This document shows, piece by piece, positions 16,768-25,940 of a DNA stretch of 49,850 bases. Made by a program: the position numbers and the translations under genes. The stretch is from Phycisphaerae bacterium. GTDB taxonomy: Bacteria > Planctomycetota > Phycisphaerae > Sedimentisphaerales > Anaerobacaceae. The notes beneath the pieces were generated by a model. The model saw only the letters and a program-made list of their open reading frames with translations. It was not told the origin of the DNA and did not search any database. Where the stretch lies: the NCBI GenBank assembly GCA_016782865.1, contig JADHXR010000036.1, positions 1 to 49,850 on the forward strand, in the 5' to 3' direction. Each line of letters starts with the position of its first letter. Positions within the stretch are counted from its first letter, which is position 1.

Positions 16768-18918
16768 ATGTGTAGAAGACTTATCTGTATGGTTTCTTCG
16801 ATCTTTGTGCTTGTCGTCGCAGGAAGCGCATCGGCCGATCTGGTGGGCCACTGGACGCTCGACGAAGGTTCCGGTATCATTGCTGACGCGAGCGGCAACG
16901 GCAACGACGGTACCATCGTGGGCAATCCCACATCAATTCCCGGCAGGGCGGGGATGGCCCTGGAGTTCCACGGCTTGGGCGCGCCCGGTGGTGGTGGCGA
17001 TTACATCAATTGCGGCAACGACGCCAGCCTGGACATCACCGGTCCGACCTCCATGGCTCTATGGATAAGACCTGACGCCGATGACCCGGAGGGAAAGGGC
17101 ACAGAGACGGCGCCGATGGGCAAGGCGATGAGCGGGATGAGTCCCGATTGGAGCTATCAGGTTCGATACGGATGGGGCGGCCCACAGCCCTATATGGCGT
17201 TTACGTTCAATACGTCGCCCAGGGCCTGGGCCTTCGTCGGCAGAAACCTGGAGCGCTACGAGTGGTGCCATATCGCATGCTCGTATGACGGCACGACTCT
17301 CAAATGCTATCTCAACGGAGAAGAAACCGATTCAACCCCAATGGGCGCAATTACCAGCAGTCAGACCCCTGTCCTCATCGGCTCGGACGGGTGGGGCTGT
17401 GACTGGATTGGCGGGATCGACGATGTCAGGATTTACGACCATGCCTTGTCGGAGTTCGAAATACTCAGCGCCATGGAAGGTGAGCAGTCGCCGCAGGCCT
17501 GGGGCCCAACCCCCAAGGACGGCGAATTGTACACCCAGACATGGGCCAACGTATCATGGAAACCGGGCCCCTTCGCGGTCTCTCACGATGTATATGTCGG
17601 TGACAATTTCGACGATGTAGACAGCGGCGCCGCCGATACATTCATAGGCAACCAGGGAGCGCCGAACCTGGTAGTAGGCTTCCCGGGATTCCCTATCGCT
17701 GACGGCCTTGTGCCGGGCACTACGTACTACTGGCGGATAGATGAGGTCAATGAAGCCGATCCGAACAGCCCGTGGAAAGGCGATATCTGGAGCTTCTCGA
17801 TTCCGCCCAAGACGGCCTACTTCCCCGATCCGCCTGACGGCGCCGAGTTTGTGGACCTGGATGCAACCTTTAGCTGGACGGGAGGGTACGGTGCCAAATT
17901 GCACACCGTTTATACCGGCAACAACTTCGACGAAGTTAATGACGCCGCCGGAGGGGCCCCACAGGGCACCACAACCTTTGCCCCGGGCCCGCTCGAATCA
18001 GAGAAGGTCTATTACTGGCGCGTCGATGAGTTTGACTCGGTCGAGACGCACAAAGGCGATGTCTGGAGCTTTACAACTCCGGGAGCTGTCGGCAACCCAC
18101 AGCCGGCCAACGGCGCTGTGGATGTGTCGATGACCTCGACGCTCAACTGGACTGCGGCGGACAATGCCGCCTCGCACGAGTTGTATTTCGGCACTGACAG
18201 AGATGCCGTCAACAATGCAACCACGGCCTCGCCCGAGTACGTGGGCGCCAGGGCGATCGGTTCCGAGAGCCATGATCCCGGCAAACTCGCCTGGCACCGC
18301 AGCTACCACTGGCGCGTGGATGAGGTCTATCCGGCTGAGACAGTGAAAGGTCTCGTCTGGAGCTTCATGACGGCCGACTTTATTCTCGTGGAGGATTTTG
18401 AATCATACAATGATATCGATCCTCCTGATCCGGCGAGCAACAGGATATTCGACAAGTGGATAGACGGGTTTGGGACCACGGATAACGGTGCTCTGGTGGG
18501 CAATGACTTGCCTCCCTATGCCGAGCAAAGCATTGTTCACGGCGGCGGCCAGTCGATGCCATATCTCTATGACAACAATCTGAAGACCTCTGAGGCAACC
18601 CTAACGCTGGTTTCTCCGCGTGACTGGACCGCCGAAGGCGTTACGAGATTGTCGCTGTGGTTCCGCGGCAGTTCGACCAATGCCGCCGAGCGGATGTATG
18701 TCGCTCTTAACGGCAATGCTGTGGTGTATCACGATGACCCCGCTGCGACGCTGTTGGGCGGGTGGAACGGGTGGATTATAGATCTGCAGGCGTTCGCAGA
18801 CCAGGGCGTGGACCTTACCAATGTCACTAGGATTACCATCGGCTTTGGAACCAAGAATGCCCCTGCCGCCGGCGGCACAGGTCAAATGATCTTCGACGAC
18901 ATTCGGCTGGTTCGGTAG
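16768..18918 (+). CDS. Secreted LamG/Ig-repeat carbohydrate-binding protein, copy 2
   Basis: A 716-residue paralogue of the preceding protein, with the same order of signal peptide (ends near SASA), LamG domain, three Fn3/Ig-like repeats and the VEDFESYND C-terminal sandwich. Large stretches are identical, while the LamG part and some loops differ (for example TSIPGRAGMALEFHG replaces the copy-1 segment). In the C-terminal part many DNA differences fall at third codon positions, so both copies appear to be kept functional. AAGGAGG lies upstream of the ATG. The pair looks like a tandem duplication that has begun to specialise, perhaps in ligand preference. A strong terminator follows at 18985. 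Confidence 0.88.
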   Translation: MCRRLICMVSSIFVLVVAGSASADLVGHWTLDEGSGIIADASGNGNDGTIVGNPTSIPGRAGMALEFHGLGAPGGGGDYINCGNDASLDITGPTSMALWIRPDADDPEGKGTETAPMGKAMSGMSPDWSYQVRYGWGGPQPYMAFTFNTSPRAWAFVGRNLERYEWCHIACSYDGTTLKCYLNGEETDSTPMGAITSSQTPVLIGSDGWGCDWIGGIDDVRIYDHALSEFEILSAMEGEQSPQAWGPTPKDGELYTQTWANVSWKPGPFAVSHDVYVGDNFDDVDSGAADTFIGNQGAPNLVVGFPGFPIADGLVPGTTYYWRIDEVNEADPNSPWKGDIWSFSIPPKTAYFPDPPDGAEFVDLDATFSWTGGYGAKLHTVYTGNNFDEVNDAAGGAPQGTTTFAPGPLESEKVYYWRVDEFDSVETHKGDVWSFTTPGAVGNPQPANGAVDVSMTSTLNWTAADNAASHELYFGTDRDAVNNATTASPEYVGARAIGSESHDPGKLAWHRSYHWRVDEVYPAETVKGLVWSFMTADFILVEDFESYNDIDPPDPASNRIFDKWIDGFGTTDNGALVGNDLPPYAEQSIVHGGGQSMPYLYDNNLKTSEATLTLVSPRDWTAEGVTRLSLWFRGSSTNAAERMYVALNGNAVVYHDDPAATLLGGWNGWIIDLQAFADQGVDLTNVTRITIGFGTKNAPAAGGTGQMIFDDIRLVR

Positions 18919-18984
18919 GATCTGTGGAAGCAGACTTCAAGCGCCGCGTAATTGCGCTGCTGATACGGTGAGTGTGAATTATCT

Positions 18985-19023
18985 GGGGCCTATATCCGGA
19001 CTAGTGGGTATGGGCCCCTTTTT
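18985..19023 (+). terminator. Rho-independent terminator of the LamG pair
   Basis: A 13-bp stem starting GGGGCCTATATCC pairs with GGGTATGGGCCCC (two G-T wobbles) around an 8-base loop, and is followed by TTTTT at 19019-19023. It sits 66 bases after the stop of the second LamG gene. Confidence 0.85.
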
Positions 19024-19088
19024 CAATTCATGCTCAATATTGTGATTTCAAGACTCTGCACGTGCAATGCAAACGACATGTCGGTATC

Positions 19089-19275
19089 CTGGGCTCTGTC
19101 TGAAAACTCGATCTGGCTTCGAGCGGCTTGTTCTCCGCCTGGCGGCATCCGGCTCCATCGACGATAAAACCAATATCGCCTGCTTCGGTTCCCTCGGCGT
19201 CGCTCGGGACAGGCTTTGCCAGGCGAAAAACCGCTCGCTCTCGGGCCGACGACGGAGTTTTCAGACAGAGCCCAG
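19089..19275. mobile_element. 187-bp MITE-like element with perfect 21-bp terminal inverted repeats
   Basis: The left end (19089-19109, starting CTGGGCTCTGTCTG) and the right end (19255-19275, ending CAGACAGAGCCCAG) are perfect reverse complements over 21 bases. Inside, CGAGCGG...CGCCTGGC on the left is mirrored imperfectly by GCCAGGCG...CCGCTCG on the right, so the whole element could fold into a long hairpin. It has no transposase gene and is best read as a non-autonomous insertion mobilised in trans. No target-site duplication is evident. GGCTCTGTCTG also occurs at 7888-7898. The flanking bases 19276-19426 hold nothing I recognise. Confidence 0.75.
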
Positions 19276-19426
19276 CCAAAATCACTGGTGCAGGGACATA
19301 AACAGAGTTTCGCTAGGGGAGAACATCAGCTTATATCACATACTCGACGAACCACAAGCCGAGCATTTCAACGATGTCGGCGGCGTCCCCATCATGGAAA
19401 ACGATAAGGGTGCCGGTTGATCCACG

Positions 19427-20578
19427 TCACCTGCCTTTGATCGCACCGGCCTTGTTCTTGAAAAACTCCAACCACGCAGCCGTCACGGCGTCACTCAGCG
19501 CTGCCGACCGGCGAGACTCTTCGGGCGTCTTGCCCCAGTAGAAACCGATCCATCCTTCGGCATTCGCACGGGATGAATCGATGAAAACTTCCAGTTCCTC
19601 CAAACTGCATTTCAACGGGAACATCTCCTCTACGATGAGGGGCTTGCCGATGTCGTAGGCTGCAAGCGCCGTTAGTGCCCTGTCGACTTCGCCTTTCTTC
19701 GGATAGAAGTGGACGCTTGCAAAATCCAGATTCTCGCTCACCTGCTTTGAATAGAAGAGCGGCCTGGCCTTCGGCCAGGTGTGGACCCAGGGTATGACGC
19801 CGACCGTTATCATGTGGCACTTGTCATGCTTTCGGATCGCGGCGACAAGCCTGTCTACCCAGGCTTTGGCGACCTGCTCTCTCGTGCGCCCGGCAAGGTC
19901 GAGAGTGATTCGCTGCACAAAATGCTTGCCCGCAAATTCGCCAGCCAGCCACTCGGTCTCCTTCTTTTTCGCCCCGGCAAGAATCGGCTCATTCATAAGA
20001 TCGTAACAGAAGACCGCGGGACTGCCTGCGCAGGTCTTCGCAATGGCCTGCCAAAAATGTGCCTGCACATCCCAGCGTTGCTTCTCCGATAGGCCATCGT
20101 ACCAGGGCGGAACGTCCTTCTTGTGGTAGCATCCGAGACCAGTGAGGTCAAGATACAAACCAGATCGTTCAGCCAACCTCAGCAGCCGGGTCAGTTGACC
20201 CAGAGCTGAGTCACTCGCTCTGTCCGGTTCCGGCATGAACTTGCCGGTCTGCAAATGGATGCGAACAACGTTGGCGCCGAGTTCCTTCATCTCAAGAAAG
20301 TCCTCTTCCACCTTGGGCCATTCGGCATCCCAGTAGTCTTCCAGCAACCGGCCCTGCTCGTCGTGGTCGTAGTTGAATCCCCAGGGCGTGAATCCCGGCG
20401 CGCCGGGATCGGTCCCGTCGAGAACAAACCTGCGTTGATCAGTGGAGACTCGTACTGTCTTTATCTCCACCGCTATCGCTAGGCTCTTGCTCCCAAGCGC
20501 CCAAAGAAAGACAGACCAAACAAGTAACAACCGGCATCCGGCTCTCAGTCTTCGAGCCGCTATGTTTGTGTGGAACAT
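19427..20578 (-). CDS. Secreted GH5-like (cellulase-fold) glycoside hydrolase
   Basis: A 383-residue exported hydrolase with an N-terminal signal segment (CRLLLVWSVFLWALG). The sequence follows the GH5/clan-A barrel: PWGFNYD near the first strand, GANVVRIHLQ, then FCYDLMNEP with Glu197 as the proposed acid/base, VHFYP, and PLIVEEMFP with Glu317 or Glu318 as nucleophile. Mannanase- or glucanase-type activity is plausible, but the subfamily cannot be fixed by eye. ATG 20578 is chosen because AGGAGA lies six bases upstream; an upstream start at 20605 lacks this. A palindrome CCCGGCGCGCCGGG at 20394-20407 encodes P-G-A-P-G just before the first barrel strand and looks like an inserted repeat. Confidence 0.83.
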   Translation of the reverse strand: MFHTNIAARRLRAGCRLLLVWSVFLWALGSKSLAIAVEIKTVRVSTDQRRFVLDGTDPGAPGFTPWGFNYDHDEQGRLLEDYWDAEWPKVEEDFLEMKELGANVVRIHLQTGKFMPEPDRASDSALGQLTRLLRLAERSGLYLDLTGLGCYHKKDVPPWYDGLSEKQRWDVQAHFWQAIAKTCAGSPAVFCYDLMNEPILAGAKKKETEWLAGEFAGKHFVQRITLDLAGRTREQVAKAWVDRLVAAIRKHDKCHMITVGVIPWVHTWPKARPLFYSKQVSENLDFASVHFYPKKGEVDRALTALAAYDIGKPLIVEEMFPLKCSLEELEVFIDSSRANAEGWIGFYWGKTPEESRRSAALSDAVTAAWLEFFKNKAGAIKGR

Positions 20579-20617
20579 TCTTTGTCTCCTTATGCCCCGG
20601 CTCATACTATGAGCCCA

Positions 20618-21163
20618 TCACAGATACTTGACGTGTGCGGCAAGCTCTCCCCAAATCCACCTCCTCCTGTCGGAGTCGATCACCGGCGCAAATCCGAATT
20701 TGGCGTAGAGATTAATCGCGGGCACTCTACAGGTCTGAGTGGTAAGGTATGTCTCGCTGTGTCCGAGGCTCTTGAGCCTGTTGCACAGCGCTGCAAGAAG
20801 CGGCTTGGCCAGACCTTTGCCCTGGTATTGCGGTATTATCGCCACCCAGTGAACCCTGCCGAGGGACTGGCCTTCTTGGTCGTCGAACCATGCCGACCCG
20901 GTCCCGATCACGTTGGTATCGCCATCGCAGAGAAAGCATTGACGCGCGGAAAGAACGCGTGTATCGGTTCCGAATTCCTCTTGAAACAGATCCGGAGTCA
21001 CCTTGTTGTACTTGTCGGCAAGCGACTGGATTCTCAGCCAGAGAACATCATCGCCTGATTGATACCATCGGATCGAATACCCGGCGGGCAAAGCGCAGTC
21101 GGGGATATCGTCGAGATTCTCCCGAGTCATCCTGATGTCAATGTAATCTCGGATAACATCCAT
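20618..21163 (-). CDS. GNAT-family N-acetyltransferase
   Basis: A 181-residue protein with the GNAT core: strand VHWVAIIPQYQGKGLAKPLL carries the acetyl-CoA-binding Q-x-x-G-x-G/A signature (QYQGKGLA), followed by helix LLAALCNRLKSLG and the C-terminal ETYLTTQT...AINLYAKFGF motif B region. Length is normal. The acceptor (amine, peptide N-terminus or small molecule) is unknown. It starts only 4 bp after the stop of the LamG-like gene on the same strand, so translation may be coupled. It carries no export signal and is one of few cytoplasmic enzymes in this part of the window. Confidence 0.85.
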   Translation of the reverse strand: MDVIRDYIDIRMTRENLDDIPDCALPAGYSIRWYQSGDDVLWLRIQSLADKYNKVTPDLFQEEFGTDTRVLSARQCFLCDGDTNVIGTGSAWFDDQEGQSLGRVHWVAIIPQYQGKGLAKPLLAALCNRLKSLGHSETYLTTQTCRVPAINLYAKFGFAPVIDSDRRRWIWGELAAHVKYL

Positions 21164-21167
21164 GATC

Positions 21168-22082
21168 TTACGGGGGCGACAACGCGTAGAAATTCTTCAA
21201 GGAGGTCAAGGTTTTCTCGAACTGGCGGTCGGTCAGCGGACGGTCCCACATGAGCAGGCGGGCCAGCTCGCCGTCGAAGGATTCATGGCCCGGATGGTTC
21301 GTCGCGTCACGTTCCTGGCCGATAGCCATCTTGGATGGGTTGCCCTTCGGATTGACAGGGACAGGACTTGAGTCTACGGGCCTGGTCCCATCGACAAACA
21401 GCTCTATCGTGACATTCCCGGTTCCGGCGCCCATACGACCGGCGATCACGTAGTAGCGATTCACTTCAAGTTTGGGACCGAGAACCTGAGGATTGTTGTC
21501 GTCCCACCGGCCGAAAGTAATGCCGTTTCGAGAACCCATCCAGAGCGTATTATCGTCGTTGAGCCCGGCCCAGAAACCTTCGTAATTTCCGCCGTTTTTC
21601 AGATTGCCGAAAAATGAATTGACGTCCTTGAGCCCGGACACCTGAGGGTAGACACACATAACCGCGAACCACGTATAGCCGCTGCCGGTCGTCAAATGAT
21701 CGAATGCGTCTTCGTCGCTGTTGATCAGCTCCTGCCGTTTGAACACCACGGCATTGTGACCTCCAATAGCGGAGACACTCTCTTTGAGCACGGGATGCCC
21801 GGTGCCCTTTTTGTGGCTGGCATCTCTGGTCGCGACGAACTCTTTGGCTTTCGAGTCCGCCTGGTTGTGCCAGGACGCGACGCGCCCGTCGACAATGCTA
21901 ACGCCTCGATCGGCGTCAAGGTCGAGGACAAGACCTTCGGGGAGAGTCGGCTGCCCGAGCTGCCCGGCCAAAATGAAGACTTGCACCGGACCTGCGCCAG
22001 CCTGGACTATGTTTGCCAGGACAATCGTGGTCAGTGCCGCAAGAAATGCCGTCTCTGCAATCTGTTTGAACCCAAATTTCAT
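21168..22082 (-). CDS. Secreted LamG/concanavalin-like protein with an esterase-like N-terminal remnant
   Basis: A 304-residue exported protein. From about residue 48 (LVLDLDADRGVSIVDGRVASWHNQ) it follows the LamG-type jelly-roll seen in planctomycete secreted proteins, with NAVVFKRQELINS, FWAGLNDDNT and the closing FDGELARLLMWDRPLTDRQFEKT. The mature N-terminus reads GPVQVFILAGQ, which is the usual first strand of the SASA/sialate O-acetylesterase domain (VFILAGQSN), but the rest of that domain is absent. The protein may be a deletion product joining the two. ATG 22082 follows AGGAGA; an earlier start at 22100 is less likely. It is divergent from the HzsA-related gene. Confidence 0.8.
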   Translation of the reverse strand: MKFGFKQIAETAFLAALTTIVLANIVQAGAGPVQVFILAGQLGQPTLPEGLVLDLDADRGVSIVDGRVASWHNQADSKAKEFVATRDASHKKGTGHPVLKESVSAIGGHNAVVFKRQELINSDEDAFDHLTTGSGYTWFAVMCVYPQVSGLKDVNSFFGNLKNGGNYEGFWAGLNDDNTLWMGSRNGITFGRWDDNNPQVLGPKLEVNRYYVIAGRMGAGTGNVTIELFVDGTRPVDSSPVPVNPKGNPSKMAIGQERDATNHPGHESFDGELARLLMWDRPLTDRQFEKTLTSLKNFYALSPP

Positions 22083-22195
22083 GGCGCGATCTCCTGTCAT
22101 AGGATAAACTTCTATTATATGCCGTTCTCATTCGGAAAACCAGTTCCAACTTTCGCCACTTGCAGCGGCACTATCGCGCCGGTAGAATGGTCCCC

Positions 22196-25100
22196 ATGCC
22201 ATACTCACGAAAAACTCTGTTACTCGTATGCCTTGTTTTATGCAGTCCCGGCATCGCTGCGCAACAGTTGTCCGGCCCTTATGCCCGACAGGTTGCCGAG
22301 CAGATGGCGAGACTGAACTCGGCCTCTGAACACGCTCGCGCCGGCGCCGCCGAGGCACTCGGTTTTCTCAGGGCCTACTCGGCCGAGAAATCGCTGATCG
22401 ACCGTCTGGACGACAGTTCTGCTGCCGTTCGTCGGCAGGCGGCGATGGCTCTGGGCTGGTGCGGCAGTCGCAGTGCCGTCGGCCCACTGCTCGATGCACT
22501 CGACGATGCCGACGCGATAACCAGGCAGGGAGCATACGTTGCCCTGACCAATCTTACCGGCATGGAGTTGCCGTACGAGGCGATGGCGCCGGGATCGCAA
22601 CGTGCGGCTCAGATCCGGGCATGGCGCCGCTGGTGGGCCACGGTTCGGCCGGGCCGGGTGCCGCAAGAAGCTCTCCAACTCCTCGAAGGCTTCAGAGACC
22701 GCCCGATCGCCGGATCGGTGACTGCGTCCTCGACGTACAGAGGACCGGCGGACGTCCTGACCGACGGTCTGATCGGACCAGGGTACTGGCAGACCAAGAA
22801 CGCTCCCTTCCCGCAATGGTGCACCCTCGAGCTGGGCGGGCCCCGGACGATATCCAAGGTCACCATCCACCAATACGGCGCGCGGTTTGTGCTGACCGAC
22901 TATGAACTCGCCACCAGCCTGGACAACAAGACGTTCAAGGCCATCGAGAGAAGGAAGGGAAGGACCCCGGTCACGCTGGTGAGAAACTTCCGGCCGCGCC
23001 TGGCCCGGTATGTTCGTCTCACCAGTTACGCCTCGGCGAATCCGACTTATCCCACCACGCTTTTCGAAATCCAGGTCGACGGCGGCACCGATGCACAGAC
23101 TCCTTCGGACGAATCTGTCACCTGGCGATGCGAACGAGGGCTCCGCGCCCTTGGCGCATTGGGCGGCGCTGGTGCGACCGAGGCAATCATGCGATGCATG
23201 GGACCGACTCCGCCGGCGGTTGCAGAGTATCTTCCAATGGTTCGCGCCGGCATTCGTTCGCTGGGACGTCTGCAAGACGAAGCCGGGTTCTCATATCTGC
23301 TGGAGTTGCTCGATAACACCTACTGGGCGCGCTACGCAGCCGATGCGCTGGGGGATTTCGGGGATCGGCGCGCCATCCCGGCGTTGATCAGGGCGTATCG
23401 CAAGTACGGCAAGAGATTGGACGGCAGCGACCCTCGCGATCTGCCGCGAGACGACAAGATGACTTTTCCCTCTGAAGACCGAATGCTCGAGACCCCGTAC
23501 CACATAGCCTTCACCCTGTGCCGTCTACTTTCGGACTCCGCATCGGACCGAGAAGCCGTGCGAGAGATAGCTCCTTTGATTATGGCGAACCTGCCGGGCG
23601 ACCACGACACTTTTTTGCTCTACGAGCCAGAGGTGGCGCACTTGCTTACGCGGCATTTACTGGAACTGGCGGGTCTGCGTCAGCAGGCGTGCGAGCATGC
23701 CTTCGAGTTGCTGGGCCAATCTCGACGGATCTCGAAACCAAGGCAACCTGAGCAATGGCCCGAATTCTACGCCGGCCGGATGGCGACGTGGCTGCCCGCC
23801 GTCTGCACCGAGAGGCAAGACCTTCAGCGGCTGATCGCTCTGCTTTCGCACGAGGACGGCTGGGTACGACTAAACGCCGCCAAGACGCTCGCATGGCTCG
23901 GTGACAGACGCGCTATTGAGCCTATTGCGAATATCCTGGCGCAGGCAAAGTCCGAAGCCGAGTACGGCTACAGCGGCACGTTCAAGGACGAGGAATACGC
24001 AGATCCGGCGCCGCGCTGGCGGCAGGGGCTTTTGCGCGCTCTGGGATTGCTCGGCGCCCACGAGCACACGGACCTGATCGTCCGGATACTCGAGGACGAA
24101 GGTTCGGTGATGGAAGTCCGCCACGCCGCAGCCGAGGCGCTTGCGGATCTGGGTAACCGGACGGCACAACTTGCCCTTGAGCGAGCGGCCCGAGATCATC
24201 CGTTCCATAGCACCCGCGTCGTGGCGCGAGACGCCCTGAGTATTTTTGGAAAACCGCCAGGCAAAACGGGGGCATACGACGAACCGGCCCTGACGCCTGC
24301 GAGCACATCCGGTGATTGGGGATTCGAGGCCGTTGTTTTCATCAAAGGCGATAACAACATCCCCAACACGATCGGCACTGTCGAGCAGGCTGACCGCTGG
24401 CGGCAGACGTACGTCGTGACCGATTCGGGGCCCGCCTATCGGCCCGGGCGAATTCTCCACATCCTGCGCCCGGCCGGACCCGACGCAGTGGCCAGAGCCC
24501 TAACTCGCTTTGAAGACGGGTACGTCGCCGAGCCTGAGCTTTCCTGGGACGGCAGGCATGTGGTCTTTTCGTATCGAGGTCAGGACAATCCCTGGTGGCA
24601 TGTCTATCGCATCAACGTCGACGGCTCGGGACTCAAGCAGCTCACACATGGCCCCTATCACGGCGTCGGCCCGTCCTACCTGCCGGATGGCCGGATCGTC
24701 TTTGCATCGAGTCGCGCCGGCATCCGCGATGAGTATCACGGCTACCCCTGCACGTCCCTGCACGTGATGAATCCCGACGGCACGGATATTCACGCGATCG
24801 CTACGAACATCGGCCGCGATACCGAACCGGCGGTCCTGCTCGACGGGCGCATTGTATTTAGCCGGCTGGAAGTATTCTATTCGCGCAACAAGACCGAACT
24901 TACTCTGCACGCGGCCAATCCCGACGGCACGCGTGACATGGTCCTGTACGGCCCCGAGCGACGCGTGTTCTGGCGCGACCTCGACCACGGTCCTCGGACT
25001 CCGGCCGATGGACAGGAGGCTCCGCTGACACATCGAGTGCTGCGCATGACCCAACCGCAGCCGATGCCGGACGGCCAGAACATCGTTGTCGTGACACAGG

Positions 25101-25921
25101 CTGGATTGGCGCTCGTGGGTCCGAGCCGCTACACAGAACAGATCATAACGCCCGACTACAAGAGCCGCTCGTACACTACGCCGTTTCCTCTGCCCGACGG
25201 GCGGATAATGTGCGCCTCTACGCTCAAGACACCGGACCGCGACAAGGTCGACCTGGGGCTGTACGTGTTCGATCCAAAAACCAAGAAGCTGGAGCTGCTC
25301 TACAACGATCCTTGCGCAGCCGACTTCGAGGCTCGGCCCATATTTGCGCGCAGCCGCCCCCCGATCCTGGCGAGCAGGGAGCGGCATCAGGGATATAGCG
25401 GGCACTTCGTCTGTGCCTCGGTCTTCACTACTCAGGAAAAGAACGTTGCGGCGCGAGGCCGGTACATCCGATTGATAGAGGGCGTTCCAGTTTTCGCCCG
25501 TCACAGCACACAAACCAATGAGCACGAAGTCTGGAAGAATCACGGCGGGACATTCGCCCGGGTGCTCGGCACGGCGCCGCTTGCTCCGGACGGCTCGTTT
25601 TTCATCGAAGTCCCCGCCGACAGGCTGCTTCAATTCCAGGTGCTGGACAGCGACCGCCGGGTGCTGGGTAACCAGTTGACGTGGATGTATACCAGGGCCG
25701 ATGAAACCAAGTCCTGCGTGGGATGTCACGAGATCCCGAATACCGCCCCGCCGAGTCCCGGCGCGCCGGGACCGATGGCGATGCGTCTGGGTCCGGTTGA
25801 CTTTCTGCCAAAAGGCGACGAATTCAGATACCGCGCCAAGGCATGGTTCAAGGGTTCGCTACCGCCGGAGATCGAACATCGGACCCGGACGGTCCGGGCT
25901 GTGAATCTGCTCGCGCGGTAG
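22196..25921 (+). CDS. HzsA-related multidomain exported protein: HEAT repeats, F5/8C domain, propeller, CxxCH
   Basis: A protein of about 1,241 residues with a signal peptide (LLLVCLVLCSPGIAAQ). Domains in order: HEAT-like helical repeats (about 35-135), a discoidin/F5/8 type C domain (about 175-300, from VTASSTYRGPADVLTDG to LFEIQVDGG), more HEAT repeats (about 310-690), PD40-type propeller blades (about 775-1080: SWDGRHVVFSYR, PDGRIVFASSR, PDGTDIHAI), and a C-terminal domain with DGSFFIEVPADRLLQFQVLD and CVGCHE near residue 1174. This last block is that of the hydrazine-synthase-alpha-related family. CxxCH predicts covalent haem c. Real hydrazine synthase has several partner subunits, absent here, so hydrazine chemistry is not implied; a redox or glycan-linked role is possible. 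A CCCGGCGCGCCGGG repeat at 25757-25770 encodes P-G-A-P-G next to the haem motif. No clear ribosome site; ATG 22187 is an alternative start. Confidence 0.85.
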   Translation: MPYSRKTLLLVCLVLCSPGIAAQQLSGPYARQVAEQMARLNSASEHARAGAAEALGFLRAYSAEKSLIDRLDDSSAAVRRQAAMALGWCGSRSAVGPLLDALDDADAITRQGAYVALTNLTGMELPYEAMAPGSQRAAQIRAWRRWWATVRPGRVPQEALQLLEGFRDRPIAGSVTASSTYRGPADVLTDGLIGPGYWQTKNAPFPQWCTLELGGPRTISKVTIHQYGARFVLTDYELATSLDNKTFKAIERRKGRTPVTLVRNFRPRLARYVRLTSYASANPTYPTTLFEIQVDGGTDAQTPSDESVTWRCERGLRALGALGGAGATEAIMRCMGPTPPAVAEYLPMVRAGIRSLGRLQDEAGFSYLLELLDNTYWARYAADALGDFGDRRAIPALIRAYRKYGKRLDGSDPRDLPRDDKMTFPSEDRMLETPYHIAFTLCRLLSDSASDREAVREIAPLIMANLPGDHDTFLLYEPEVAHLLTRHLLELAGLRQQACEHAFELLGQSRRISKPRQPEQWPEFYAGRMATWLPAVCTERQDLQRLIALLSHEDGWVRLNAAKTLAWLGDRRAIEPIANILAQAKSEAEYGYSGTFKDEEYADPAPRWRQGLLRALGLLGAHEHTDLIVRILEDEGSVMEVRHAAAEALADLGNRTAQLALERAARDHPFHSTRVVARDALSIFGKPPGKTGAYDEPALTPASTSGDWGFEAVVFIKGDNNIPNTIGTVEQADRWRQTYVVTDSGPAYRPGRILHILRPAGPDAVARALTRFEDGYVAEPELSWDGRHVVFSYRGQDNPWWHVYRINVDGSGLKQLTHGPYHGVGPSYLPDGRIVFASSRAGIRDEYHGYPCTSLHVMNPDGTDIHAIATNIGRDTEPAVLLDGRIVFSRLEVFYSRNKTELTLHAANPDGTRDMVLYGPERRVFWRDLDHGPRTPADGQEAPLTHRVLRMTQPQPMPDGQNIVVVTQAGLALVGPSRYTEQIITPDYKSRSYTTPFPLPDGRIMCASTLKTPDRDKVDLGLYVFDPKTKKLELLYNDPCAADFEARPIFARSRPPILASRERHQGYSGHFVCASVFTTQEKNVAARGRYIRLIEGVPVFARHSTQTNEHEVWKNHGGTFARVLGTAPLAPDGSFFIEVPADRLLQFQVLDSDRRVLGNQLTWMYTRADETKSCVGCHEIPNTAPPSPGAPGPMAMRLGPVDFLPKGDEFRYRAKAWFKGSLPPEIEHRTRTVRAVNLLAR

Positions 25922-25940
25922 AATACCGGGAAAAGTAAGA

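Noticed and set aside
24500..25729. A 409-residue minus-strand frame
   Set aside because: Antisense to the HzsA-related gene, whose domains are clear in the plus frame.
22196..25921. A true hydrazine synthase alpha subunit
   Set aside because: The domain layout (HEAT, F5/8C, propeller) and absence of partner subunits mark a related family, not anammox hydrazine synthase.
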